A model generated the notes under the pieces. It ran no database searches. It was not told the DNA's origin and saw only the letters and a program-made list of their open reading frames with translations. From contig JAGAYR010000044.1 of the NCBI GenBank assembly GCA_017940415.1, positions 186,001-250,000 of the forward strand: a stretch of 64,000 bases of DNA, read 5' to 3'. A program made the position numbers and the translations under genes. Positions within the stretch are counted from its first letter, which is position 1; each line of letters opens with the position of its first letter. This document shows, piece by piece, positions 56,453 to 64,000 of the stretch. Source of the DNA: Lachnospiraceae bacterium (GTDB lineage: Bacteria; Bacillota; Clostridia; Lachnospirales; Lachnospiraceae).

Positions 56453-58078
56453 TTATTCAGGCTTAACTACATCTTTGGGATCGACAATGCACTCGAGGAG
56501 GACATTTTTCTTATCATTCAAAAACTTCTTAATGACTGACTTTGAATCCTTCATATTATCGAGTCTCAAGTAATCGAATCCGTAAGCTGCGGCGATATGT
56601 TCAAGATCCGGGTCTCCGTCAAGCTTAACCATGGAGTAATCATCATTGTAAGTATAATGCTGATACTCTCTTACCATTCCCAGGTATCCGTTTCTGAGAA
56701 CAACGATCTTGGCCTGAACATTATGCTGTACGAAAGTTGCAAGTTCGCACATGGACATCTGGAAACCACCGTCTCCGCATACTGCAACGGTCTGTCTCTT
56801 GGGAGCTGCTATTTTTGCACCGAGAGCTGCAGGGATAGCATATCCCATTGTTCCCATTCCGCCGCTTGTAAGCATTCTTCCTTTACCTATGACGATATTT
56901 GCACAGGACCAGATCTGGTTCTGTCCGACATCAGCAACATATATGCTTCCGTCGATCATATCGGTAGTGAGCTGTTTAACAAACTCTGCAGGATCCACAT
57001 ACTTGGAAGAAGGCTTTCTGTTAGGCTTGAATGCCTTTCTTGCTGCAGTAAGTTCCTTGACCCATGCTGAGTAATCAGCACTTGTTTCCGAAGCGGTGAG
57101 TTCTTCGAGTATAGCCTCGGCATCACCTACAAGGGGAATTGTTGAATATGCATTCTTACCGATTTCCGCGGGATCAACATCCATATGGATAAGAGTCTTG
57201 TTACCGTTACTTATAAGCTCTGGTCTGTTGACAGCGCGATCTGCCACTCGGGCTCCGATCATAATAATAACGTCGGCATCATTCATTGCCTTGTTAGCAT
57301 AAGGCTTTCCGTTATTTCCCACCATTCCGAAATAAAGAGGATGAGCGATGGGAAGAACTCCGATACCCATCATAGTTGAAACAACGGGGATACCTTTCTT
57401 TTCCGCAAATCTCTGAAGCTCATCGTCTGCCTCTGCAAGGAATACACCGCCTCCCGCACAGATAATAGGCTTCTTGGCATTCTCAAGTTCACGGATAACC
57501 TTCTTGATCTGCTGACCGTTGCCTTTGAATGTAGGCTTATAAGTTCTGAGATTAACCTCATCGGGATAACGGAAACTCTTAAGAGTCTGGTTCTGAATAT
57601 CGATGGGAACATCGATAAGAACCGGTCCTTTTCTTCCGGTTGATGCTATATAGAATGCTTCCTTCAAGATACGAGGAAGATCGTTTGCATCCTTAACGAG
57701 GTATGAATATTTAACGAAAGATTCAACAGCTCCGGTAATATCAGCTTCCTGGAAAACATCGGAACCGAGAAGTTCGGAATTAACCTGTCCTGTTATTATG
57801 ACCATAGGGATTGAATCTGCAAATGCCGTAGCAATACCGGTGATCACATTTGTCGCACCCGGACCGCTGGTTACGGCACATACTCCGGGTTTTCCTGATA
57901 TTCTTGCTTCACCACTTGCCATATGAGCCGCATTCTGCTCGGTTCTTACAAGTATCGTTCTTATATCTGAATTAAGAATGCTGTTATAAAAAGGACAAAT
58001 GGCAACGCCGGGATATCCGTAAACATTCTTAACGCCTTCTATTTCAAGACATTTAACAATCGCATCAGCACCGATCAT
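56453..58078 (-). CDS. ilvB: Acetolactate synthase large subunit
   Basis: ThDP- and FAD-dependent first common step of branched-chain amino-acid synthesis. 541 residues; catalytic Glu in LVRTEQNAAHMASGEARISG, SGPGATNVITGIATAFADS, the ThDP/Mg motif VCGDGGFQMSMCELATFVQHN continuing to RNGYLGMV. Strong AGGAGG before the ATG. First gene of the ilvB-ilvN pair; a REP-like palindrome lies just upstream. Confidence 0.95.
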   Translation of the reverse strand: MIGADAIVKCLEIEGVKNVYGYPGVAICPFYNSILNSDIRTILVRTEQNAAHMASGEARISGKPGVCAVTSGPGATNVITGIATAFADSIPMVIITGQVNSELLGSDVFQEADITGAVESFVKYSYLVKDANDLPRILKEAFYIASTGRKGPVLIDVPIDIQNQTLKSFRYPDEVNLRTYKPTFKGNGQQIKKVIRELENAKKPIICAGGGVFLAEADDELQRFAEKKGIPVVSTMMGIGVLPIAHPLYFGMVGNNGKPYANKAMNDADVIIMIGARVADRAVNRPELISNGNKTLIHMDVDPAEIGKNAYSTIPLVGDAEAILEELTASETSADYSAWVKELTAARKAFKPNRKPSSKYVDPAEFVKQLTTDMIDGSIYVADVGQNQIWSCANIVIGKGRMLTSGGMGTMGYAIPAALGAKIAAPKRQTVAVCGDGGFQMSMCELATFVQHNVQAKIVVLRNGYLGMVREYQHYTYNDDYSMVKLDGDPDLEHIAAAYGFDYLRLDNMKDSKSVIKKFLNDKKNVLLECIVDPKDVVKPE

Positions 58079-58097
58079 AAGACAATCCTCCTAAAGC

Positions 58098-58192
58098 AGT
58101 GACAAAGGGGATGCATCTCTTTTGTCACCTGATTATTACATTTTACATCTTTATATATTCCGATGACAAAAGGGAAGCGTCCCCGTGTCACT
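58098..58192. repeat. REP-like palindrome pair, copy B
   Basis: Two inverted arms (58098-58127 and 58164-58192), each with a GGGA(C/T)GC-type core and TTTTGTCA, separated by a 36-base A/T-rich spacer. More diverged than copies A and C. Its right arm overlaps the last 5 bases of the metH gene. Confidence 0.75.
58140..58169 (-). promoter_or_regulatory. Possible ilvB promoter inside the palindrome
   Basis: Minus strand -35 TTGTCA (58164-58169), supplied by the repeat arm, 18-base spacer, -10 TAAAAT (58140-58145) in the A/T-rich spacer. Confidence 0.4.
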
Positions 58193-60695
58193 CGCTCATT
58201 CCCAAAAGCTGCTTAGCCACTTGCACGGCCTCGGCTGCATCTTTTGAATATCCGTCCGCACCAATCTCCTGCGCATACTCTTCGGTAACGCAGGCACCAC
58301 CAACCATGACTTTAATATCAAGACCTTTTTCTTTGACCAGTTCGATGGTTTCTTTCATATGAACCATGGTAGTAGTCATAAGTGCCGAAAGGCATATGAT
58401 CTTAGAGCCTGTCTCCTGAGCTTTGGCCACGATATCCTCAGCCTTTATATCTTTGCCAAGGTCTATGACATTAAAACCGTAATTACCGAGCATCATGGCT
58501 ACCAGGTTCTTTCCTATGTCATGAATATCACCTTCCACAGTAGCAATCACAACAGAAGGCGCATCATCGGAAGCGCCGCTCCCCTTGAGCTCAGGTTCAA
58601 TCACCGTTATTGCACTCTTCATGCTTTCTGCGGATGAAATAAGCTGAGGCAGGAAATATTTTCCGGAGTTAAAAAACGCACCAACCTGATTTATAGCCGG
58701 AATAAGGCATTCATTAAGAATATCAGAAGCACTCTGTCCGCTTTCAAGAGCAGCCTTTGCGGCTGCGGGAGCGGCATTTTTATTTCCGCCGACAACAGCC
58801 TTATATATATCCCTTAGGCTTTCAGGAACATTATCAAGATTTTCATCACCTGATTTTTTAACCGGGGTTGCATTTCCGGAAGATCCTGCAGAAGCAGCCG
58901 CACTCTTAAGAAGTTCTTCCTTTGCTTCTTTCTCAGCCTTAAGCCTTGCTGCAGTATTAATATACTCCAGATCACTTCCCTCTTTGTTCAAAAGAAGGTC
59001 CGTTGCCCTGGCAGCTGCAACAAGCAGCTCCTGACCGGGATTGGAAATAGCCATTGTAAGACCGTTTGCAATCGCAAGTGTAAGGAATGCGGCATTCACA
59101 TAGCTTCTTTCGGGCAAACCAAATGAAATGTTTGACAAACCGGTAATGGTAGCAAAGCCGTTATCATGGGCGTACTTGATGGTCTCAAGTGTCTTAACAC
59201 CCTGGCTTTGATCCGCACCTACAGTCTGCACAAGGCCGTCCACAACTATATTATCCTTGGAAAGTCCAAGCTCAACAGCACGTTTATAAATAATATCTAT
59301 TATCTCTTTCTTTTCATCCAGATCCTTGGGAAGACCTTTTTCGGAAAGAGGTAAAAGAATGAACACGGCACCGTACTTGGCAACCGTAGGTAAAAGCTTT
59401 TCAAACTTGGCAGGCTCTAAGGATACAGAATTGACAAGTGCTCTTCCGGGATAATGCCTGAGAGCTGCTTCAAGTATCTCCGGAGAACTGGAATCAAGGC
59501 AAAGAGGAAGGCTTGTAGTCTGGGTCACTTCATCGATAACCCTGAGCATCATAGTCATCTCATCGATGCCGCCCATGCCCACATTAATATCGAGGACACC
59601 GGCTCCGTTCTCTTCCTGTTCTGTTGCAAACTGTAGAACTCTGTCTGTATTGCCTTCTCTAAGTTCGGCCTGAAGAGCTTTCTTACCGGTAGGATTGATT
59701 CTTTCTCCCACGATAATGAATTTTCCGTCAAGCCCGAAAGATAAAGTCTGTCTTTCACCGGACAGGTATCTTATGCCATCTTTACGGCTTTCACTTCTTT
59801 TAACAGGACCTCTTCCGAAAGCTTTAACGATAGCATCAATATATCTGCTGTCGGTTCCGCAACATCCGCCAAGTATCTGTGCACCTGCGTCAACAAGTGC
59901 CGCCATCTCTTCGGCAAAAAGATCGGGGCCCATCTTATATACGGTTTTATTGTTTTCATCAAGTTCGGGTAGGCCCGCATTGGGTTTAGCGATAATGGGG
60001 ATACGGGTATTAGCTGCCATATCCGCAACAATCTGCACCATATCCTTAGGACCTGTTGAACAGTTAACGCCTATTGCATCGGCACCCAGACTCTCACATA
60101 CCACGGCACCTGTCACGGCATCGGTTCCGAAAAGAGTTCTTCCTGACGCTTCAAAAGTAAGCGTGACCATTACGGGAAGTTCAGATACTTCCTTAGCTGC
60201 AATGAGAGCCGCTCTGGTCTCGGCAAGACTCATCATGGTTTCAACTACGAGAAGATCACATCCGTGCTTTTCAAGAAGAGTTATCTGCCCTTTATAGACA
60301 TCAATCAGTTCTTCAAGCTCCATGTTACCCATGGGCTTAAGCTGACGGCCGGTCATTGTGATATCACCTGCTACAAGAACTTTTCTGTCATTACACTCAT
60401 CTGCAGCCTGTCTTGAAATACCGCAAAGAGTCTTTATAAGTTCATCAGCCTGATCTTTTAATCCGTACTCATCGAGCTTAATGGAATTGGCAGTAAAAGT
60501 AGGCGCATATAAAATATCGGTACCTGCCTGAACATAGCTCCTCTGAAGATCAAGCATCACATCCGAATGCTCACATATCCATTTCTCGGGGCACACGCCT
60601 GAAGGCATCCCTGCCTTGGCGAGATTTGTTCCGCACGCACCGTCCAAATATATGATTCTGTCTTTTGAATACTCTCTGAATTCCGCTTTATTCAT
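58188..60695 (-). CDS. metH: B12-dependent methionine synthase lacking the reactivation domain
   Basis: Transfers a methyl group from methyltetrahydrofolate to homocysteine. 835 residues: homocysteine-binding barrel (about 1-300) with zinc cysteines in GVNCST and GGCCGT, pterin-binding barrel (about 320-600, ERINPTGKKAL), then the cobalamin cap and binding domain with EGDIHDIGKN and VGGACVTEEYA. It lacks the C-terminal SAM-dependent reactivation domain of E. coli MetH (about 1,200 residues), as is common in anaerobes. A Gly/Ala/Ser-rich linker sits near 620-650. Confidence 0.92.
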   Translation of the reverse strand: MNKAEFREYSKDRIIYLDGACGTNLAKAGMPSGVCPEKWICEHSDVMLDLQRSYVQAGTDILYAPTFTANSIKLDEYGLKDQADELIKTLCGISRQAADECNDRKVLVAGDITMTGRQLKPMGNMELEELIDVYKGQITLLEKHGCDLLVVETMMSLAETRAALIAAKEVSELPVMVTLTFEASGRTLFGTDAVTGAVVCESLGADAIGVNCSTGPKDMVQIVADMAANTRIPIIAKPNAGLPELDENNKTVYKMGPDLFAEEMAALVDAGAQILGGCCGTDSRYIDAIVKAFGRGPVKRSESRKDGIRYLSGERQTLSFGLDGKFIIVGERINPTGKKALQAELREGNTDRVLQFATEQEENGAGVLDINVGMGGIDEMTMMLRVIDEVTQTTSLPLCLDSSSPEILEAALRHYPGRALVNSVSLEPAKFEKLLPTVAKYGAVFILLPLSEKGLPKDLDEKKEIIDIIYKRAVELGLSKDNIVVDGLVQTVGADQSQGVKTLETIKYAHDNGFATITGLSNISFGLPERSYVNAAFLTLAIANGLTMAISNPGQELLVAAARATDLLLNKEGSDLEYINTAARLKAEKEAKEELLKSAAASAGSSGNATPVKKSGDENLDNVPESLRDIYKAVVGGNKNAAPAAAKAALESGQSASDILNECLIPAINQVGAFFNSGKYFLPQLISSAESMKSAITVIEPELKGSGASDDAPSVVIATVEGDIHDIGKNLVAMMLGNYGFNVIDLGKDIKAEDIVAKAQETGSKIICLSALMTTTMVHMKETIELVKEKGLDIKVMVGGACVTEEYAQEIGADGYSKDAAEAVQVAKQLLGMSE

Positions 60696-60770
60696 GAATA
60701 AATACTCATTTATTTATCTTTTTTAGAAATACTACAATATCTTATAACAATTTAGAGAAAAAAGGAATAT

Positions 60771-60802
60771 AAAAGCCTGAGAGCAAAGGCTTTCAGGCTT
60801 TT
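60771..60802 (-). terminator. gltA terminator
   Basis: 10-bp stem AAAAGCCTGA / TCAGGCTTTT with a 12-base loop and a TTTTATATT tail on the minus strand, just after the citrate synthase gene. Confidence 0.8.
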
Positions 60803-60816
60803 GTTTTTAGATATTA

Positions 60817-62211
60817 TCAATGTCTGTCATCCATCTTGCGATACTCTACATGCTCTCCTACGTACTTGAAAGCAGGTCTTACGATCTTACCGCCGTTAAC
60901 AAGCTCTTCGAGACGGTGTGCACTCCATCCTGACATTCTTGCGATTGCAAAAAGAGGAGTAAAGAGCTCTTCGGGAATACCAAGCATTGAATATACAAAT
61001 CCGCTGTAGAAGTCAACGTTGGCGCATACAGGTTTATGAATGCCCTTATTCTCAGCGATCAGCTTCTTGGCAATACGCTCTACTCTGTCATAGAACTCGA
61101 ATTCTTTTACCAGATTCTTCTCAACAGCGAGGTTACGTGCATACTCTTTAAGAAGTACTTCTCTGGGATCGGACAAAGTATAAACCGCATGTCCCATACC
61201 ATAGATAAGTCCGGCACCGTCAAACGCTTTCTTATCAAGGATCATCTTAAGGTAAGCTTCTATCTCGGCATCATCTTCCAAGTTTACGATGTTTTCTCTG
61301 AGGTTTCTGAACATCTCCTGAACCTTAAGGTTAGCACCACCGTGCTTAGGTCCCTTAAGAGATCCTATGGAAGCTGCAGTTGAAGAATAGGTATCGGTTC
61401 CGGAAGAAGTAACAACGTGAGTTGTGAATGTGGAGTTGTTTCCTCCGCCGTGATCCGCATGAACGATAAGTGCTATATCAAGAACCTTCGCTTCAAGCTG
61501 TGTATAGTGACCGTCGGGTCTGAGCATCTGAAGGATATTCTCGGAAAGAGACAGATTCTTCTTAGGGTTTCTGATGATAAGTGCATCATCCTTCCTGAAG
61601 TGCATGTAGGAATGATATGAATAAACCGCAATAAGAGGAAGCTTATTGATAAGCTCAAGACTCTGTCTTAATACATTCTCGGGAGTAATGTCATCAGGGC
61701 TCTTATCATAAGTATAAAGAGTAAGGACGCATCTCTGAAGAGCATTCATGATGTTTCCGTTTGAAGCCTTCATGACAACATCACGTACAAATCTTGCACC
61801 AAGCTCCTGAAGGTTACTGGAAACATGGAGATATGCATCCAGCTCATCTCTGTTGGGAAGGTGTCCGAACAAAAGAAGGAATGAAACCTCCTCAAATCCG
61901 TGAATCCTGTCTCCAAGGTTGTTTACTATATCCATGACGTTGATGCCCTGATAATAGAGTCTTCCGTCGCAGGGAACCTTATCTCCGTCAACAAGATCGA
62001 AAGCAACTACATCGGATACTTCGGTAAGTCCGGTAAGAACACCTTTTCCGTTAGCATCACGAAGACCTCTTTTAACGTCATATTCGACATAAAGGTTATT
62101 GTCTATTTTACGGACATCGTGAAGTTCATTGATAAGAAGCTCTGCATCAGACTTGATCTCATCAATCTCCAGCAGGTCCGGCATCTCAATTTTTTCTTTA
62201 TCTTCGTACAT
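60817..62211 (-). CDS. gltA: Citrate synthase
   Basis: Condenses acetyl-CoA and oxaloacetate; in anaerobes it mainly supplies 2-oxoglutarate for glutamate. 464 residues with an N-terminal extension of about 80. Active-site regions are VHADHGGGNNSTFTTH, SLKGPKHGGAN and YGMGHAVYTLSDPR. The ATG at 62211 has CGGAGGG 7 bases ahead; an upstream in-frame ATG lacks such a site. Stands alone, between metH and trpA. Confidence 0.93.
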   Translation of the reverse strand: MYEDKEKIEMPDLLEIDEIKSDAELLINELHDVRKIDNNLYVEYDVKRGLRDANGKGVLTGLTEVSDVVAFDLVDGDKVPCDGRLYYQGINVMDIVNNLGDRIHGFEEVSFLLLFGHLPNRDELDAYLHVSSNLQELGARFVRDVVMKASNGNIMNALQRCVLTLYTYDKSPDDITPENVLRQSLELINKLPLIAVYSYHSYMHFRKDDALIIRNPKKNLSLSENILQMLRPDGHYTQLEAKVLDIALIVHADHGGGNNSTFTTHVVTSSGTDTYSSTAASIGSLKGPKHGGANLKVQEMFRNLRENIVNLEDDAEIEAYLKMILDKKAFDGAGLIYGMGHAVYTLSDPREVLLKEYARNLAVEKNLVKEFEFYDRVERIAKKLIAENKGIHKPVCANVDFYSGFVYSMLGIPEELFTPLFAIARMSGWSAHRLEELVNGGKIVRPAFKYVGEHVEYRKMDDRH

Positions 62212-62264
62212 ACTAACCCTCCGGATATACAAAAAAAGTACAGCACCGTGTACCCATGTATTAA

Positions 62265-62293
62265 TGTATACAACATATGGATTTTAAAATCAA
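62265..62293 (-). promoter_or_regulatory. Possible gltA promoter
   Basis: Minus strand -35 TTGATT (62288-62293), 17-base spacer, -10 TATACA (62265-62270). Four of six matches at each box. Confidence 0.4.
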
Positions 62294-62354
62294 GTTAAAA
62301 AACAGGAAATAAGTAAAAATATCTGATAATTATATTAGCAGTATAAACAATAAA

Positions 62355-62422
62355 ATGACAGAGGGGACGCTACTGTTTTGTCATCGAATTCAATGACAAA
62401 ACTGTAGCGTCCCCTCTGTCAT
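62355..62422. repeat. REP-like palindrome, copy C
   Basis: Two 30-base arms (62355-62384 and 62393-62422) with a single mismatch around an 8-base loop. The core GGGGACGCTAC and the flanking TGACA/TGTCA match copy A closely. It lies 5 bases after the trpA stop region and may act as its terminator. Confidence 0.85.
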
Positions 62423-62427
62423 AAAAC

Positions 62428-63216
62428 TTAAGCCTGAAGAACAGCTTCCTTCATAGACTTAACATAATCATAGATATACTGTCCCGCATCCTTACCGTAC
62501 TTCTCTACTATACGTACGATAGCGGAACCAACAATTGCACCGTCGGAAACCCCGGCCATGGTCTTAGCCTGTTCGGGTTCTTTAATACCGAATCCGATTG
62601 CACAGGGAACATCGGTAACTTCTCTGATATGGCTGATAATGGGAGAAAGATCGGTGCTTATATTGTCTCTAACACCGGTAACGCCCATTGAACTTACAAC
62701 ATAGATAAATCCCTTTGCTTCCTTAGCAATCATCTTGACTCTGTCTTCGGAAGTGGGAGCAACCATGGAGATATACTTTACTCCGTACTTAAGAGAGATG
62801 CTTTCCATCTCTTCTTTTTCCTCATAAGGCATATCGGGGATGATCACACCACTTATGCCAAGCTCCTCACAATAAGCAAAGAACCTGTCATATCCATAGT
62901 GATAAACCAGATTTGCATAGGTCATAAAGCAAAGAGTTACATCACTCTTTTCCCTGACCCTTTTGACCATCTCGAAAACCTTATCGGTAGTGGTTCCTGC
63001 TTTCAGAGCCCTGACATTTGCATTCTGAATGACAGCGCCTTCCGCAACCGGATCCGAAAAAGGAATACCGACTTCAATGATATCAGCGCCCGCATCAGCC
63101 ATCTTAAGGATGAATTCCTCGGTGGATTCGATGTCGGGGTCTCCCGCAGTAATGAAAGCAATAAACGCCTTCTTATTGGGATTTTTATCAAATGATTCTC
63201 TTATCTTATCACTCAT
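62428..63216 (-). CDS. trpA: Tryptophan synthase alpha subunit
   Basis: Cleaves indole-3-glycerol phosphate to indole and glyceraldehyde 3-phosphate. 262 residues; AFITAGDPD, the catalytic Glu and Asp in [14 protein letters not shown], and phosphate-binding [10 protein letters not shown] / IVGSAIV. The ATG at 63216 has GGGGGG 9 bases ahead; it overlaps the trpB end by 8 bases, the normal coupled order. Confidence 0.95.
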   Translation of the reverse strand: MSDKIRESFDKNPNKKAFIAFITAGDPDIESTEEFILKMADAGADIIEVGIPFSDPVAEGAVIQNANVRALKAGTTTDKVFEMVKRVREKSDVTLCFMTYANLVYHYGYDRFFAYCEELGISGVIIPDMPYEEKEEMESISLKYGVKYISMVAPTSEDRVKMIAKEAKGFIYVVSSMGVTGVRDNISTDLSPIISHIREVTDVPCAIGFGIKEPEQAKTMAGVSDGAIVGSAIVRIVEKYGKDAGQYIYDYVKSMKEAVLQA

Positions 63217-64000
63217 GAAGATCAACCCCCCTGTATCTTGCTATAGCCGCAACATCCTTGTCGCCTCTTCCGGAGACATTGATAATGATGGACTGATCTT
63301 TGGAATACTTCTTTGCAATCTTCATGGCATATGCGATCGCATGCGAACTTTCGATTGCGGGGATGATACCTTCGGTACGTGACATATATTCAAATGCTTC
63401 AACAGCCTCATCATCGGTAATGGGTACATACTGAGCTCTTCCGATGGAATTCAGGTAAGCGTGCTCAGGTCCTATGCCGGGATAATCAAGTCCTGCGGAG
63501 ATTGAGTATACCGGTGCAATCTGACCGTACTCATTCTGACAAAAGAGAGATTTCATACCATGGAATATACCCATGGTACCTGTTGCTATAGTAGCCGCTG
63601 TCTCGGGAGTATCAACTCCTCTTCCGCCGGCTTCGCATCCGATAAGCTCTACGCCTTTATCATTTATGAAATTATAGAAAGCACCGATTGCATTTGATCC
63701 GCCTCCTACACATGCGATAACTGCTGCAGGAAGCTTTCCTTCTTTTTCAAGAATCTGTACGCGAGCTTCTTTGGAAATAACAGACTGGAAATCACGAACT
63801 ATAGTGGGGAAAGGGTGAGGTCCCATAACGGAACCGAGACAATAATGAGTATCGTCAACTCTTCCTGCCCACTCCTTCATGGCATCGTTGACCGCATCCT
63901 TGAGGGTCATGGTACCGGTGGTTACTGCATTGACCTTGGCTCCGAGAAGTTCCATTCGATAGACATTAAGCGCCTGACGGATGGTGTCTTCTTTTCCCAT
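63209..64000 (-). CDS. trpB: Tryptophan synthase beta subunit (5' partial)
   Basis: PLP enzyme joining indole and serine. The N-terminal part, including the PLP lysine, lies beyond the window; the visible 263 residues start in the [25 protein letters not shown] region. [13 protein letters not shown], the phosphate-binding [12 protein letters not shown] and [16 protein letters not shown] are intact. Confidence 0.95.
   Translation of the reverse strand: MGKEDTIRQALNVYRMELLGAKVNAVTTGTMTLKDAVNDAMKEWAGRVDDTHYCLGSVMGPHPFPTIVRDFQSVISKEARVQILEKEGKLPAAVIACVGGGSNAIGAFYNFINDKGVELIGCEAGGRGVDTPETAATIATGTMGIFHGMKSLFCQNEYGQIAPVYSISAGLDYPGIGPEHAYLNSIGRAQYVPITDDEAVEAFEYMSRTEGIIPAIESSHAIAYAMKIAKKYSKDQSIIINVSGRGDKDVAAIARYRGVDLHE

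Noticed and set aside
59695-60297. A 200-codon open frame on the + strand opposite metH
   Set aside because: It is a mirror of the metH coding frame, with no ribosome-binding site or recognisable protein features. The same holds for long opposite-strand frames at 30474-31208 (topoisomerase A) and 54611-55342 (ilvC).

Overview
This 64 kb window looks like a core chromosomal segment of an anaerobic, low-to-mid GC Firmicute, most probably a member of the Lachnospiraceae (Butyrivibrio-like). Supporting signs are the B12-binding radical SAM (TIGR03960) / TIGR03936 / RNase G set, the rpmB-asp23-fakA-recG cluster, a short HisG with HisZ, RecU used with RuvAB in place of RuvC, a sporulation-type YtfJ/GerW protein, and many GGDEF-type signalling proteins. 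I see no rRNA or tRNA gene, prophage, insertion sequence, CRISPR array or toxin island. Every gap between genes is shorter than 300 bases.

Layout. Bases 1-5022 run rightward: an AI-2E family transporter (5' cut), a D-aminoacyl-tRNA deacylase fused to GAF and GGDEF domains, shikimate kinase, a small membrane protein and an aminotransferase. From 19690 down to 5080 almost everything reads leftward: hisZ-hisG-hisD-hisB-hisIE, the TIGR03960 radical SAM protein, a sensory block (double-receiver protein with a frameshift, PocR-type hybrid kinase, LacI-like sensor without a DNA-binding domain), TIGR03936, RNase G and a CHASE-GGDEF cyclase. The stretch 19865-28983 holds a lineage-specific membrane protein, a cytosolic [FeFe]-hydrogenase/chemoreceptor fusion, recU, an RluA synthase, an SDR enzyme, an amidase, a coiled-coil protein, coaD and rsmD. 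Bases 29208-38736 carry a type IIA topoisomerase pair, a DegV protein, recG, fakA and asp23; rpmB diverges at 38914. Then come a J-domain coiled-coil protein, ytfJ, a DUF2953 protein and a degenerate HD-GYP protein (39187-42724). Bases 42809-52048 carry a PBP/FtsW pair, a U32 peptidase, zapA, ruvBA and leuDC. The right end (52212-64000) is an M13 peptidase lipoprotein, ilvC-ilvN2-ilvN1-ilvB, metH, citrate synthase and trpA-trpB (trpB cut by the window edge).

Themes. Amino-acid biosynthesis is prominent (his, leu, ilv, met, trp), though hisA/hisC/hisF/hisH and leuA/leuB are absent here. Recombination and repair (RecU, RuvAB, RecG, topoisomerase) and cell division/envelope (ZapA, PBP/FtsW, amidase, FakA with a DegV partner) make two further groups. 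Signalling proteins include two GGDEF proteins, one probably inactive HD-GYP protein, a complex hybrid kinase and a hydrogenase-chemoreceptor.

The most unusual items are the DTD-GAF-GGDEF fusion, the hydrogenase-chemoreceptor fusion, the sensory block inserted between TIGR03960 and TIGR03936/RNase G (including a -1 frameshift between two receiver domains), the HisF-like pseudo-domain on HisIE, three copies of a REP-like palindrome, a separate 179-bp palindromic element, and a parS-like site ahead of the topoisomerase genes.
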